Translations under genes and position numbers: made by a program
Source of the DNA: Rhizophlyctis rosea
Lineage: Eukaryota > Chytridiomycota > Chytridiomycetes > Rhizophlyctidales > Rhizophlyctidaceae
Assembly: GCA_027596075.1 (NCBI GenBank)
Contig: JADGJC010000020.1
Coordinates: forward strand, 184,849-248,848
Direction of reading: 5' to 3'
DNA length: 64,000 nt
Shown here: positions 36,049-48,126 of the stretch, piece by piece
How positions within the stretch are numbered: position 1 is the first letter of the stretch
Layout of the letters: each line of letters begins with the position of its first letter
Notes under the pieces: model-generated
What the model saw: only the letters and a program-made list of their open reading frames with translations
What the model was told of the DNA's origin: nothing
Database searches by the model: none

Positions 36049-38631
36049 TTACAATCTAGCCTCCTTCTCCTTATACTGAATGAACGCCCTCAAATTCGTC
36101 AAGGCTTCATCAGCGCGTTCCCTAACATCCCGATGTCTTCGTTTATCCAAAGCTTTTACCTAATGGAAAACAAGAATCAATCAACATGTTCCGCAACTCA
36201 TGGTATTTGCACTGTGAACACGAACCTTGCCCCTCAACCCAGGATACAGTTCCTTCAACTTTGCCAAAAACCCGCCCTGTACGAAAACTGGCGCGTTGTA
36301 ATCAAATGCTGCGTCTGCGTAGATGTCGAAAAGGGCGTTTAGCGCTTCAGCGACGACTTCTGCGGATGTTGTTGATGATAGAAGCACTATCAGGAATACG
36401 CCGATGGCCTGAATGTGGAGAAGTCAGAAAACCCAAAATGGCGCATCAATCGGTGTTGATTTGCGCACCTTGTTCGTCTCAATTTCACCTTGCCGCTTGC
36501 CCAGAATGCCCAATACTCCAACACATTTGACCTTCAGAGAGTCTGCCGCCGTGGGGTTGTTTGCTGATTGTATAAGTGCATTGATCTGTTCAGCGGTAGG
36601 CACCTAAAGCAGTTGCAATCAGCATCTGATGTTATCGTGCGAGAATCATCATGGTCATTTACTATCGAAACATTTTGGCACTTATGTCCATCAATTGCCC
36701 TCACTAAGGCCCACATCGCCGAAACAGCTCCTTCTACCATCTCAGCACCCTGCACCCCACCCGCAGCCGTATGAGCAATTTGGAACAACCCATTCCACAA
36801 TCCCAACACATCCACCGCGTTATTCTCATACCACTTCCCCGCAGCAGCAAACAGATTATTTGCACACCCCAACGCTCGCAGCTGGACCAGTACAATCTGA
36901 TTTAGGAAGGTGGATGCGCTCGGCGAACGTATTTGAGGGGAGAGTTCGCAAAGCCGAAGCACTTTTGATATCATTTCGGCGGAGGCGAAGAGAAGTGACG
37001 CATCTTTTGCGTCGCCGTCTTCCTCCATTTCGTTGCCGTTCGGTGCGGAAGACTCCCCGGAGAAAACAGCCCCATCCTCTTGCATCATCTTGATGGCATC
37101 ATCTTCATCGTCCTCCCCCTCGTCGGCATCCTCCCACCCTTGTCCCTCCTCCGACGTGTCCTCGGAATACATGTTGGCCAGAAGTTCCAAGCCAAGTTGC
37201 AAAGTTCCCATGTGCGACTCTAGGAGAGACAAGCGCTCCTGCAATCGTGCATTAGGTACGACATCGTCTTTAATGTGGACAAAGTGATCTTACCGAGTCC
37301 TTTGTCGGCGCCGGCTGTTGCTCCACCTCCCCTTTCGCCTCAGCAGCCTGTGCAGCCTAGAAACCGTTGAAAGGTCAATGCCTCCTCGATGCAAATACGC
37401 AGTTGCAGGCAACTCTTACCTGGTCAACAGCCTGTGCGGCCTCCGCTGCACTAGCGATGGCCGACCGAACATCGTACTCCAAGCACGCCGAAACAACAGG
37501 AACTGCTGCCGCTAAAACCTGTGGCTGCCCAGCAATTTCTGGCGTAGATGCCAAGGCTTTTCGCAAGTTATACATGATCGAGGCACCGAGGACGCGCATG
37601 ACCATTCGATTCTCGTCCCACGTATTGTACACTCCCATAGCCCCGGTCGCTAGGAACGACAATTGTTCGGTCCATTCGGGTCGAGTCGCGAATATAGAGT
37701 TACATTCCTCATTCTCCTCAGATATGGTGTTTAGGCATTGCGCAGCTACGACAACAAGCTTGAACGGGATGCGATGATTTGGGTTGATGATGTCCATTAA
37801 AAACGGAATGATGTTTGCTGCTGTGATTGTGTGTACCGCCTCGTCCGACTCCTCACTACGAGATTGGACTGATGAATATTCGAACTCATTTCCTCAGTGG
37901 TTGTGATGTCGCATTGCATACCTTAGCGACCACAGCAATGCAACAACCTGTTCAGCAAAGGCGAAAGCCACTTTCCGTTCCGTTTTCTCGGGTTCAGTCG
38001 TAGGAGCCACGCCACCCAATTCCGCAGCAATCCAGCCTGATATCTGTATGGCAATCAATAAAGGACTCTTTGCATCTAAAACAAGTGGTAGTACCTTTGG
38101 AATTAGTGCTAATAGCGGAGGAAGAACCTGTTTTCGGCGCAGTTCCTGACATACGTCCGTCCCTCCAGCAATCGCGAAGTTCCTATGCGGCACAACGCGT
38201 CAGAATCATGCCCTTGCAGTGCAACACCGTGGCATTGTGCTTTGCATACCTGAGTGCACCAGCTGCCTCAACGGCAACTTCTGGTTTTATGTCCGTCAAC
38301 AGGACCAGCAAGCCGTCAATTGCGCCGCCAGCCAAAAGCTGCTTTCGCATGGAAGCGTCAAGAACCAAATTAGACAGAGCCGTCGCGGCCCAAGCCCGGT
38401 CGTCCTCTTTCAGCGATTGCAGCTGTAGAGCGCCAGCTTCTTGTTAGACATTTTTACACGTTTGACGGCCTGAGAGCCTTCGACTCAACTCTCTCAGCTT
38501 CGCACCTTTTTCAATATTGGCAGAGCTGGCCCCTCTGGTGCAGTGTTGTCCATTGGGACAGCACCATTTCCCAGAGGGTCAGCAGCTACGCGCGCGGCCG
38601 ACCTCTTCTTCTGCTTTTGTGCCTTCCCCAT
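36049..38631 (-). CDS. SYO1: Symportin Syo1 / HEATR3 (uL18-uL5 nuclear import adaptor)
   Basis: ARM/HEAT-repeat adaptor that co-imports ribosomal proteins uL18 and uL5 for assembly of the 5S RNP. The start is the ATG at 38631 with the basic MGKAQKQKKRSAAR, a typical importin-binding N-terminus. ARM repeats follow: LVLDASMRKQLLAGGAIDGL, EVAVEAAGALRNFAIAGG, LVLDAKSPLLIAIQISGW and AQAVDQVRVACNC. In the middle is an acidic loop (ASTSEEG-like, with DEGEDDEDDA) followed by LFASAEMISKVLRLCEL and VQLRALGCANNLF. The C-terminal exon ends VRERADEALTNLRAFIQYKE and the stop at 36049. Exons are joined by several 50-70 nt introns. It is divergent from PRP3, about 270 bp start to start. Confidence 0.88.
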
Positions 38632-38899
38632 GTTTGCTATGCTATGCAATTGCAAGTGAGCATATCAGATTTGCGTGCGGAAAGCAGAGTGGCCAAAAAT
38701 AATCCAAACTTCGCACGCCACATGCCGTGCCATGTACGCCACGCGCACGCCACCATATGGAAGACCTCTCTCGCTCAAGCTGCGCTTTTCTCTTGCTGGA
38801 GTCATCTTCTCATCGTCCAAGTCTCATAGTGCCCCGCTGCTTCAAACACCCACTCACACGGCTACTGAGTCTCGCTTTGCAACGGAAATATCTGTGAAG

Positions 38900-40835
38900 A
38901 TGTCGGGTGACGACCGCAAGAGACGAAGGGCTGAAGGCGGGGGAGAGGACGAGCCTGATGCCAAGAAGGCCAAAGGGACCCCGCCTCCAGCAGCAGTGCC
39001 CGACCAGAAGCAGGTTGGTGAAATCCAACGCCAAAGGATGGTTTAATCCTTGCTATTGGGCCGCCTATCTGACTGCTTTTGTCTTGCAGGTTGCGGCCAT
39101 GCTTGCGGAGAAGCAAAGACAAATTCGAGAATCTCTGGAAAGGTTGAAGAAGGAGAAAGGACTAGCCATCTCGTCTCCGGGAACACCTCCTGCTGTGAAA
39201 CCAGCAACACCTCCGGTCCAACCTGTCGCCATCGTGAACGAAGAAATACAACGTAAAATAGAAGAAGCCCGTGCGCTTCTTGCGGAACGGAAGGCTCGCG
39301 AAGAAGCTGAAAAGGTATGCTAGTACCTGCACCCCGATTGATCAAGATAACATGCTCATATGCGGTCGATTCAAGGCAATGCAGGAAGCGCAAGGCGAGC
39401 CGCCCGAAGTTGACAAAACTAAACGTGGTCTCAACTTCGAGTTTGACATGAAGAGTCTTACGAGCGCAGCAAAGCGATCCTTCGCAACAACGAAAGCGAA
39501 TCAGCGAGTCATCGCACAGCAATTCTCAAAGGAGAAGAAAGGCGGTGATAAACCGGCTTCAGAGACTGATCCAAACAAAAATCCGTACTTGAACACTACG
39601 CCGCCTGTTGGGGGCCGCGTTCCGGGGGAAAGGGTAGCGCGGAAGCTCAAGTTCAATCAGCCGGGCAAATACATTGCGCAAGCAACTCAGCTACGTACGA
39701 AAGCGCAACTTGAGAAGCTCAAGCAAGAAATCGCAGAATCGGTAAAGAAGACGGGAATGGAGGCGGAAATGGATTTGGTATCGGATCAATCTGTTAGGGT
39801 GAGTGGGGTTGCGACGTTATTCGACCGTCACATCGTATCCTGACATACCTGTCCGCCATCAGAGAGAGGCACCTCCTGAGATCGAATGGTGGGACGCGCA
39901 ATTCGCTCCCGACAAGTCATACGACAACTTCAATCCAGAACTCTACGCCGGCCAAAACCAAGTAATCAACAACCTTGTTCAGCACCCCATTCAAATCGAG
40001 CCGCCCGCCGAACCCGGGGACCCGAAACCACGACCGTTGATGCTGACGAAGAAGGAACGCAAGAAGCTTCGTCGCCAACGGCGGCAGGAGGCATTGAAGG
40101 AGAAACAGGATAAAATTCGGCTTGGCTTGCTCCCACCGGATCAAGCGAAGGTCAAGATTTCGAATCTGATGTTGGTGTTAGGGAAGGAGGCGGTACAGGA
40201 TCCTACGAAGATCGAGGCGCAGGTGAAAGCGCAGGTGGCGGCACGGCTGAAGAAGCATAAGGATACGAATGCCGCGAATCGGTTGACGGAGGAGCAAAGG
40301 AAGGAGAAAATACGGCGGAAGTTGCATGAGGATACGTCCAAGTTAGTGCAGGTTGCCGTATTCAAGTAAGTTTCGCTGGATATCACATGCACCACATAAG
40401 GTGCTTTCACCGGACTGAAGTATTGACAGAATTCCCTACATCAGGATCGACGACCTCTCCCACCCACAACACAAGTTCAAAGTTGACAAGAACGCAACAC
40501 AACATGAGCTTACGGGCGTCGCCATCGTGTATTCTGGGATGAACCTGGTCATCGTTGAAGGTGGGCCGAAGGGTATCAAATTCTACAAGAATTTGATGAC
40601 CCGGCGGATAGATTGGTCTGGAGAACGGAACGAGGACGAGGAGGACGCGGGACCTTCTGATAAGAAGCGGAACGAATGCATCATGGTGTGGGAGGGGGAT
40701 GTGAAGGAACGGAGGTTCAAAGGATTCAAGTTCCGGGCGATGCCTACGGAGGCGAAAGCGAAGGAGTTCCTGGAGAAGTTTGGGGCGGTACATTATTGGG
40801 ATGCGGCGAGGAACTGGGTCAGCGAAGTCAGTTGA
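38900..40835 (+). CDS. PRPF3: U4/U6 snRNP splicing factor Prp3
   Basis: Component of the U4/U6 and U4/U6.U5 snRNPs that contacts U4/U6 RNA. The start MSGDDRKRRRAEGGGED gives a basic, disordered N-terminus. Then come a Lys/Glu-rich helix (MLAEKQRQIRESLERLKKEK), NPYLNTTPPVGGRVPGER, EIEWWDAQFAPDKSYD, and HPIQIEPPAEPGDPKPRPL with LTKKERKKLRRQRRQEALKE, all diagnostic of the PRP3 domain. The C-terminal DUF1115-like part has VAIVYSGMNLVIVEGGPKGI, FYKNLMTRRIDW and MPTEAKAKEFLEKFGAVHYW. Introns interrupt the N-terminal third and the PRP3/DUF1115 border. It converges on GUA1. Confidence 0.94.
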
Positions 40836-41058
40836 TAGAATAAGTTGTACGATGGCGCCGCTTTTGTTGGTGGCTTCATAGCGCATTGTGTATATAACAC
40901 GCGAGGATTGATATTCGATCAGATCCGGACTCAATACCAAGAAACAAAGTTTACAGACAGGACACAAGCATGATTAAATTAATTACAAGTTCACAACCCC
41001 AAAAAGACATACATAATACATTTTAACCCAGACCTCCCTTCCATCGCCTACTATTGCC

Positions 41059-43092
41059 TTATTCCCACTCGATGGTGGCAGGCGGCTTGGAGCTAACATC
41101 ATATACTACCCGGTTGACACCCTGCACCTCATTGATGATACGGCTGGAGATCTTTTTCAGGATGTCATATGGGAATTCGTACCAGTCTGCTGTCATGAAG
41201 TCTGTGTGAAATTCGATGTCAGTTCTCTTCTCTGGGTGTGCAACAGCGATGATTTGTGACTACTCGAAGATGTATACCTTTGGTCTCAACCGCACGCAAA
41301 GCAATGACTTGCTCGTAGGTGCGCTTGTCACCCATCACACCAACAGATCGCACAGGGAGGAGAGCAGCGTACGCTAAAAAGTTGACATAACATGGGTCAG
41401 ATTTCGATTATTTGCACCTTCGGGCAACATAATTTCCACTTTGATCAACTCGTGATCCGTTCAACATTGGATCCCATCCACCCATTTCAGGTGAAAGATA
41501 CTTCGCCCAAACAAACGCAGCGCCACACGAACCTTGCGAAATCTTCCTGTAAAGACCGGCTTTCTTAATCTCCTCGATGTAGATGTGATCCGCATGACGA
41601 GCAATAGCAACTTGCGCGGGACTGACTTCGCCAAGGATACGGATGGCGATACCGGGACCGGGGAAGGGGTGGCGCCAGATAAGATCGTCGTCAATGCCCA
41701 TAAGCGAGCCAAGTGCCCGCACTTCGTCCTTGAAGAGTTCTCGGAGAGGTTCAATAACCTTGAGCTTCATGTCATCCAAAAGACCTCCAACATTCTAAGG
41801 AATGGTTTAGTACAGTGAAGAGTTTGCGGCAATTGGGCTATACAAACGTGATGTGTCTTGATTGTTGCACTAGGACCCTTGAACGAGATGCTCTCAATAA
41901 CATCAGGGTACAAAGTTCCCTGCAACAAGAACTCGATCTTCCCCTTCCCCTGCTGCTCAACAGCAGCCTCAATCTTGGCCGCCTCCGACTCGAACACCTC
42001 AATGAATGTGTTGCCAATGATCTTTCTCTTCTTCTCCGGATCCGTCACGCCCGCCAATCGTCCCAAGAACAAGTCGGTCGCGTCCGCAACGGTAAGGTTG
42101 ATTCCCAAATGCTCTTGTAATGTGGCTTTTACGGTTTGGCATTCGTTCAGACGCATGACGCCGTTGTCTACGAGGATGGCGTGGAAACGGTCGCCGATGG
42201 CGGAAGACATGAGCTTGGCAGCGACGGTCGAATCGACACCACCTGATACAGCTCCGACAACTTGTGCGGTAGGGCCGACGATGGCACGAATGCGTTCGAT
42301 TTCCTTGTCAATGAACGAGGTCTAGAGGCAGAGGCAAAAAACCGGACTGGGTCAATTCACGCCGTTATCGCGATTTCTTCTTAGCGCGATTGTCATACCA
42401 TGGTCCAGTTCGGCTCCGCTTTGCAAATTCCCACTACAAAGTTGTTAAGGAGAGCAGCACCATGAGGGGTATGTGTGACTTCCGGGTGGAACTGAATCCC
42501 ATAAATCTGCTCCTCCTCCTTCTCAATCGCAACAAACGGCGCAGTGTTGGTCTTAGCAACAGGCTTGAACCCTTCAGGAATCCTCGCCAATTGATCGCCG
42601 TGACTCATCCAAACTGTCATGTCGTTGGCGAGCTTTTCGAAGAGGCGAGAACCGGGAAGGATTGTGATTTCTGCCTTTCCATACTCGCGCTTGTCATGGG
42701 GTTTGACTTCGCCCTTGTGAGTCCATGCAATTTCTTGCAGACCATAGCAAATGCCGAGGATGGGAACGCCGAGGCCCCAGACAGCGGGGTCTACGTGGGG
42801 CGCGTCAGCATCGTAAACGGAGTATGGGGAACCAGAAAGGATAACGCCTGCGTGGTGTCCCGAGAGACGGTGAGTTTTTGAAAAGGCCGCCCATACTGCA
42901 TATCAACTTTCACACACCCTTCGGTTTGAACTTAACGTCAGCTATCTTTGTTGTGCAGGCAAGGAGCTCGCAGTAAACGCCGAGTTCACGAATACGACGA
43001 GCAATAAGGTGCGTGTACTGACTTCCGAAGTCAAGAATAAGGATGGTATCATATTGCTTGGCAACTTCGGCTAACTCTGCGGCGCCAGTCAT
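41059..43092 (-). CDS. GUA1: GMP synthase (glutamine-hydrolysing)
   Basis: Last step of GMP synthesis: amidates XMP using glutamine and ATP. The N-terminal class I amidotransferase has [29 protein letters not shown], the catalytic Cys in GICYGLQE, and the His-Glu pair in FHPEV. The ATP-pyrophosphatase part has the P-loop AVSGGVDST and [13 protein letters not shown]. The dimerisation domain has [15 protein letters not shown] and ends [11 protein letters not shown] with the stop at 41059. An apparent extra segment after LYRKISQ is an intron of about 180 nt that happens to stay open; splicing it out restores [11 protein letters not shown]. Start at 43092 ([13 protein letters not shown]). Confidence 0.95.
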
Positions 43093-43307
43093 GTCTACAA
43101 TATATGACGATGTTGAAAAGGGAATGGATATGGAAATGCGTGGGAAAACAGCCGAGAAGTGTGGAGGGGAGGGGTTTATTTTTGGTTACAAGCAGACGCG
43201 TATCCAAGCCACAAAAAAGATTTCAGAGGCGCCACCTGGTGGCGGTGCTAGTGAAATGGCATAAGCAACTGGTCTCTAGTTCCCCCCAACTCTTCCCCCC
43301 AAAGAAT

Positions 43308-44915
43308 ATGCAAGCAATGGCAGACTTGAGACGCAATACACGAAGGACTACCCTCCCGCCAATAACCGTGCCGAGCACATTTCCATTATTGACAGCTAGT
43401 CGGGGCCCACTGCCGCAAATGAGCATCCGCAGTGCCGCACTTCAAGATCATTTTGCACGCGTTCTTAAGTTGTCAGACGTTCCACACAAAGCTACGCTAC
43501 CTCCAGGTCCAACAATGCAGTACGCGACAAAGCCATCCGTAGTGAAGAAGAGAAAACAAAAGCAGCGGGATAGATGGGCACGCGAAAGTGGGGAACTGGC
43601 CCGTGCCGCCGAGCAATTGCTCAAGGACCCTGGCGCTCATCGGGGTCCCTGCACAACAGACCACATGCCGCAATGCCAGTCTGAAGATGTTGAGAGAGTA
43701 CTGGACTGCCCAAACCAGCCATTAACGTTAGGTACGGCACAATCTGAGCTGGTCATCTACAAATGCTAATATTTCGCATGCTAGCGCAGAAGCTGGGTCT
43801 GGTATCTCGTCCATCTCCCCGGCTGTCGCGTAAGGAATGGGAACAAATCAAGACCATATCGGAAAGGAGAGAAGATGGTAGGCACCCCTGCCCCATCTGC
43901 CAAGAGCCCTTTACCACGGAAGATCAAGTGGGTTCACTAATTTGGGACTGTAGACCGCCTTCTGCAGACTAACATGCATGTTTGACCATTAAGGTTCTAC
44001 TATCTTGTTCGCACTACTTTCATCTCTCATGCAAGTTTTTGCCCCAGTGTCGCGCCAGAAGGTCCTCGATTCCGTGCCTAACTTACGCAAACAGGCCTCG
44101 AGTCTTTTGAGAAATATGTGCAGAAGAAATCGTGCCCGCTGTGCAGACAGCAGAACTACGAGAAACGACTCTCCTTCCAGGGGAAGAAGAACTATCTTAA
44201 TGCGTCAGCTACCATGTAAGATCTTCACATCGATGCTCAGTGACCCTAAACAGCAAGCGTGATCCTCGTTCAGGATACAGAAGACATGGCGAATGCGACG
44301 TGCCCGCAGAAGTTATCTGAACATCCGAGAACGGGTGCCGCCCAAAGATCCAAATCTGCTTGCTAAGTGGCATCTCGATAAGGTGAGCCGGCTCACGGCA
44401 TGACCCATGTGAAAGAACAACTTGTTTCTCACATTGTTCAAAAGCTATCTCGTTACCACGACTCGCTAGCCGCAAACCTCTCTACACCAAACGATTTGAA
44501 TGCCTTCTTCCAGGACCTCGATCAACAAGTGAGGGCTAGCAGGAATGTGTTTGACACGTAAGTCATTGCCAATCGGGAGTGCCGTCAAGCATCTCCTCCA
44601 AATCACACCGAACTATCTCCCAGGACAACTCGGGCCTTCAGCAATCTCTCTCAACCATCAGATCCGAACCAGCCTGATTGGGATGACGTCTATCTGCGCG
44701 CAACAGAACGCAACTCACTCGCCACCGATGTCTGCGCAATCTGCATAACAGCCCTCACAAATCCCTCCCCACCTAAACAGAAGAAGTTGACGTTGTTGAG
44801 CTGCTCCCACGTCTTCCATTCCACATGTCTCTCCAGGTTTGAGATGTACGACACGAACTTGTTCTGTCATGTGTGTCCAGTATGTCGAGCAGAATATGAA
44901 TCCATACCTCTATAA
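43308..44915 (+). CDS. RNF32: RNF32-like protein: two RING-H2 fingers with a central IQ motif
   Basis: Likely E3 ubiquitin ligase. The start MQAMADLRRN leads to AALQDHFARVLKLSDV and later LAQKLGLVSRPSP and SRKEWEQIK, all conserved at the N-terminus of RNF32. RING 1 is split by introns: HPCPICQEPF, LLSCSHYFHLSC, then FEKYVQKKSCPLCRQQNYEKR. The IQ motif follows as IQKTWRMRRARRSYLNIRE, then RVPPKDPNLLAKW. A linker with DLDQQVRASRNVFD leads to RING 2: DVCAICITAL, LLSCSHVFHSTCLSRFE, and CPVCRAEYESIPL with the stop at 44915. The order RING-IQ-RING is peculiar to this family. Human RNF32 is testis-rich. It shares an upstream region of about 215 bp with GUA1, and its 3' end lies 93 bp from that of PUF6. 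Confidence 0.88.
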
Positions 44916-45008
44916 CTTCCATCAACATGAATGCCACGTGAAGATGTGCCTTTTGCAATATATTAACTGTACAAATGGGGGATTAATTTAGAAGGAATAT
45001 ACATATGG

Positions 45009-47470
45009 TTACGCTTTGGACAATAGGGACAGGAAGGTCTCAATGCCTGTTACTCTATCTGCAACGGCGACCTCCTTCGCTCCCTCTTGTTTCCCATCCT
45101 TCCGTTTTCGCTTCCCTGTCTTCTTCGCCCCATCCTCATTCGCAGCTGGTGCTTCCACCTTCTTAGCCACCGCAACTTGTTTCTCCAGCTCGGCGATCAA
45201 ACCCTTCTCCGCCTTGACCGCTTTCACTAACCGACTCCGAGCCTCCGCGTTCCCGCTCTTCAATAGCGCCTCAAATACGAAGGCGGTACCTTTTGAGCGG
45301 TGAGGGTCCTTCGCACATCGTCTCAACCAATATGCTACATTGGGCTCCACCTCTTCAATGAAGAGCCCCGCAAATTTCTGCGCAACCTCCTCGGCTCCCT
45401 CCGCATCCGCCGTCTCTGCCCCGTCCACCGCATCACCCTTCACCCTCCTCCCTCCGGACAGCAACTCTTTCAAGGTACGCGTCGCCGTCCAACTAACAAG
45501 CACATGCTCCGACATATCCAACCCCTCCTCCGCCATCTTCTTCTGATCTGCCTCCTTTTTCAAGTTCCCAACCGCACTGAACTTCTCCCCCTCCCCCTTA
45601 CTCTCCAATCCCGCCTGATAAGTCTCAACGGTCCCATCACAGAGTTTCGCCACGGCCTTCAACATATCCTCCTTCCCTCCACCCACTCTCCGCGCCCCTT
45701 CCAATACCAACGCCGAGGAGTTCTTATCCCTAATCAACTCTCCTGCCGCTCCAACGACCGCTGATACAATACTAGGTCCAAATGCTTCCAAAAGTTGCTG
45801 CCGCCTGATCCCTTCTTCCTTCTTCGATGTCTTCGCCCTAATCTCGTCCCACCCTTCCAACTCCTTGATCACATACGCCGGCTGATACCGCTTCTCCCGC
45901 CCACAAAGAAGGTACAATGCCACGCGCGATCCGTACCGATCCCGCAAAACATCCACGAACCGCTCACCAGGCGCGTTCCCGTCCTTCACCAGCTCCGCCA
46001 AAATCGCTTTTTGGATCAATACAGTGTCGTCGACCGCGTCGAATACCGTCAACAAAACCGCATGTCCATACTGCTCCTTTGCGATTCTTTGCACGAGTCC
46101 TTTGAAGCTTTTGATGATGGCTTTACGGTCTTTTGGGCCGGCGTGGAGGATGGTGAGTTGGGCAACTTGAGCGCCTTCGCGGGTGTGGAGGATGTGCGGG
46201 AGGTGGTCTTTGAGGAGTTCGACCATGTCGGCGACTTCTTTGAAGTCAGCGTAGGACATGTATTCGAGGAGAGCGCGGTGGACGATGGAGATTTGGCCGA
46301 TCTGTGCCGTGCCTTTTTCTAGGATGGAGTCTAGGACTTCTCGTAAGTATTTGAGGATTCCGGGCTTTTTCGCAGGGTGGGTTGCGAAGATCTGCTCGAT
46401 TGATCGAGACTCCCCGGACTGGAAGTGCAGATATGAGAATTAATTCTGTGAATGGTGCCTTGGGCTGTTACAACCACACCTTGAACACTGCAAATTCAGG
46501 ACCGTAAAACTCTTCAATCAAGGCCGACCGTTGCGTAGCGTTTGCGAATTGTGAATATGCCTCTTCTAAAACTATCGCTGCCTCCCGATGCCGAATGAGT
46601 TTCCGTACTTTTCCGTAGAAATTTTGTATGACCTCATTTCTATGTGCTGGGCTGAGGGGATGTAGGAATCGATATGAGACATCTGTCATGTAACGGATTT
46701 GAATGTCTCCTGATTCTCACCTGCAGTAGTTCAGAACCTTCGACACGATGAACCGCCCGTACTGCGCTTTCGCGATTTCGGCATACTGTCCTTTCAATTC
46801 AGACGCGATCAAGTTTCTTTGCTCCTGGCTTCCGTACTTCAAGGCGCATTGTACAATTCGACTGGCGTCGTGCTTGAAAATGATCTGTATACCAATGAAC
46901 GTGTCAATAATCCGGTTTCAGAAGTATCTCACCATCGATGCTTACATCTTTAGCCTTCCCCTCCACCATTTCCATAAGCTCCGCCATATACTTCTGCCGA
47001 TCCTCCGGTTTCAACTTCTTCTGCCGCAAATGCTCCCACAGCTTCTTCGCTCGCTGAATGAGCCCGGCATTCGGTTTGTGTGCTTTGCGCTCTTGCAACA
47101 ACTTCTTCTGTTCAGCTCGACTCTGCCGGTCCTTTGCGGCTTCTTCGGCGGTCTTTGCTTTTTTGGCTGGTCTGTCGGCGTCGTCTGCTTCCCCGTCTTC
47201 CTCAGCCCCTTCAGCGTCTTCCCCTTCGTCCTGCTCGCCAAAGTCTCCTCCCTCCACTTCCTCATCCACTTCCCAACCTTCCTCCCCGTCCTCGTCAATT
47301 TCCATTTCCTCTCCGCTTCCCACGTCCTCCTCTTCCCATTCATCTTCTTGGTCCACTTCTGGTGCCGGCGCTTTACGGGCGGCCGGAGCAGCTTGCGTAT
47401 GCCCGCCCTTGCCATTTCTCGCCTTTTGGGTCATCCCGGCGGTCTTTTTACTGACTGCTGTTTTTGGCAT
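45009..47470 (-). CDS. PUF6: Puf6/PUM3-type RNA-binding protein (ribosome biogenesis)
   Basis: Nucleolar Pumilio-like protein acting in 60S subunit maturation and mRNA repression. The start at 47470 gives a basic KTAVSKKTAGMTQKARNGKG, then a long acidic segment (EDEWEEEDVGSGEEMEIDED and similar), then the helical RAKKLWEHLRQKKLKPEDRQ. Puf repeats follow over several exons, with IIFKHDASRIVQCALKYGS, QYGRFIVSKVLNYC, VRKLIRHREAAIVLEEAYSQ and SIVHRALLEYM. The C-terminal CPL-type half has HTREGAQVAQLTILHAGPKD, ILAELVKDGNAPGERF and DGTVETYQAG. A Lys/Arg-rich block (KKTGKRKRKDGK) precedes the end GIETFLSLLSKA. Introns are mostly in the first half. Confidence 0.9.
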
Positions 47471-48126
47471 TTTTGGTGTTTGGTAGGGTTGAAATGTTTG
47501 GACTAGGCCTTGGGCTAAAATTAAACCAGAGGTGAAGTCCGAGCCAACAAAAATTCAGTGGTGGCTTTGAGGCTTGCGGCTTGCAAGACTGTGCCACATA
47601 AACCGGTAGGGGCTACCGGGACCTAGGGTTCTTCCAATGGTGAAAGAGTTGGATCATGATGCCAACACTGACGTCGTCCTGTCATTGCTGCAATTGCTGC
47701 CAATAATTGCCATTACTGTCATCACGGCTTGGTCAAGATTGCTATGAAGAGCCAGCTTCATCCCCTCCGACTGCATTCCGCAAGGTAACGGGAAATTTCC
47801 AAGCACTTACCACCACAATCACCCCAGAATGGATGCCAATCGAGCATAACCCATCGCGTTTAGTATGAAAGATGAACCGACAAGTCGTCATCGCCGTATG
47901 GTCAATCTCCAAAACCAAACTCGCAAGGTAAAGCCCATTTTGCTAGCATGAAAAGAATCGGGGCATTACTATTTCGTCTAATTCACAACTAAGTACTCTA
48001 AGAGGGATTGTCTACAAGTAAAAAGAAACACTATGGAAAAGGAAAACACCAACCAACTACCTATCTACTCATCATTACCTCCCACCCCAATGATTCCCAC
48101 TGGCCACCCAACTACAACCCCTATTA
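47471..48126. promoter_or_regulatory. PUF6 promoter region with a perfect inverted repeat
   Basis: About 656 bp between PUF6 and the surface-protein gene. At 47603-47619 a perfect 7-bp inverted repeat (CCGGTAG, 3-bp spacer, CTACCGG) lies about 135 bp before the PUF6 start. A cluster of TTGCTGCAATTGC-like words sits around 47685-47720. Regulatory role is inference. Confidence 0.4.

Noticed and set aside
41376..41555. Apparent extra segment in GMP synthase
   Set aside because: It is an intron that stays open for a while. It contains a stop, and removing it restores the conserved [11 protein letters not shown] join.
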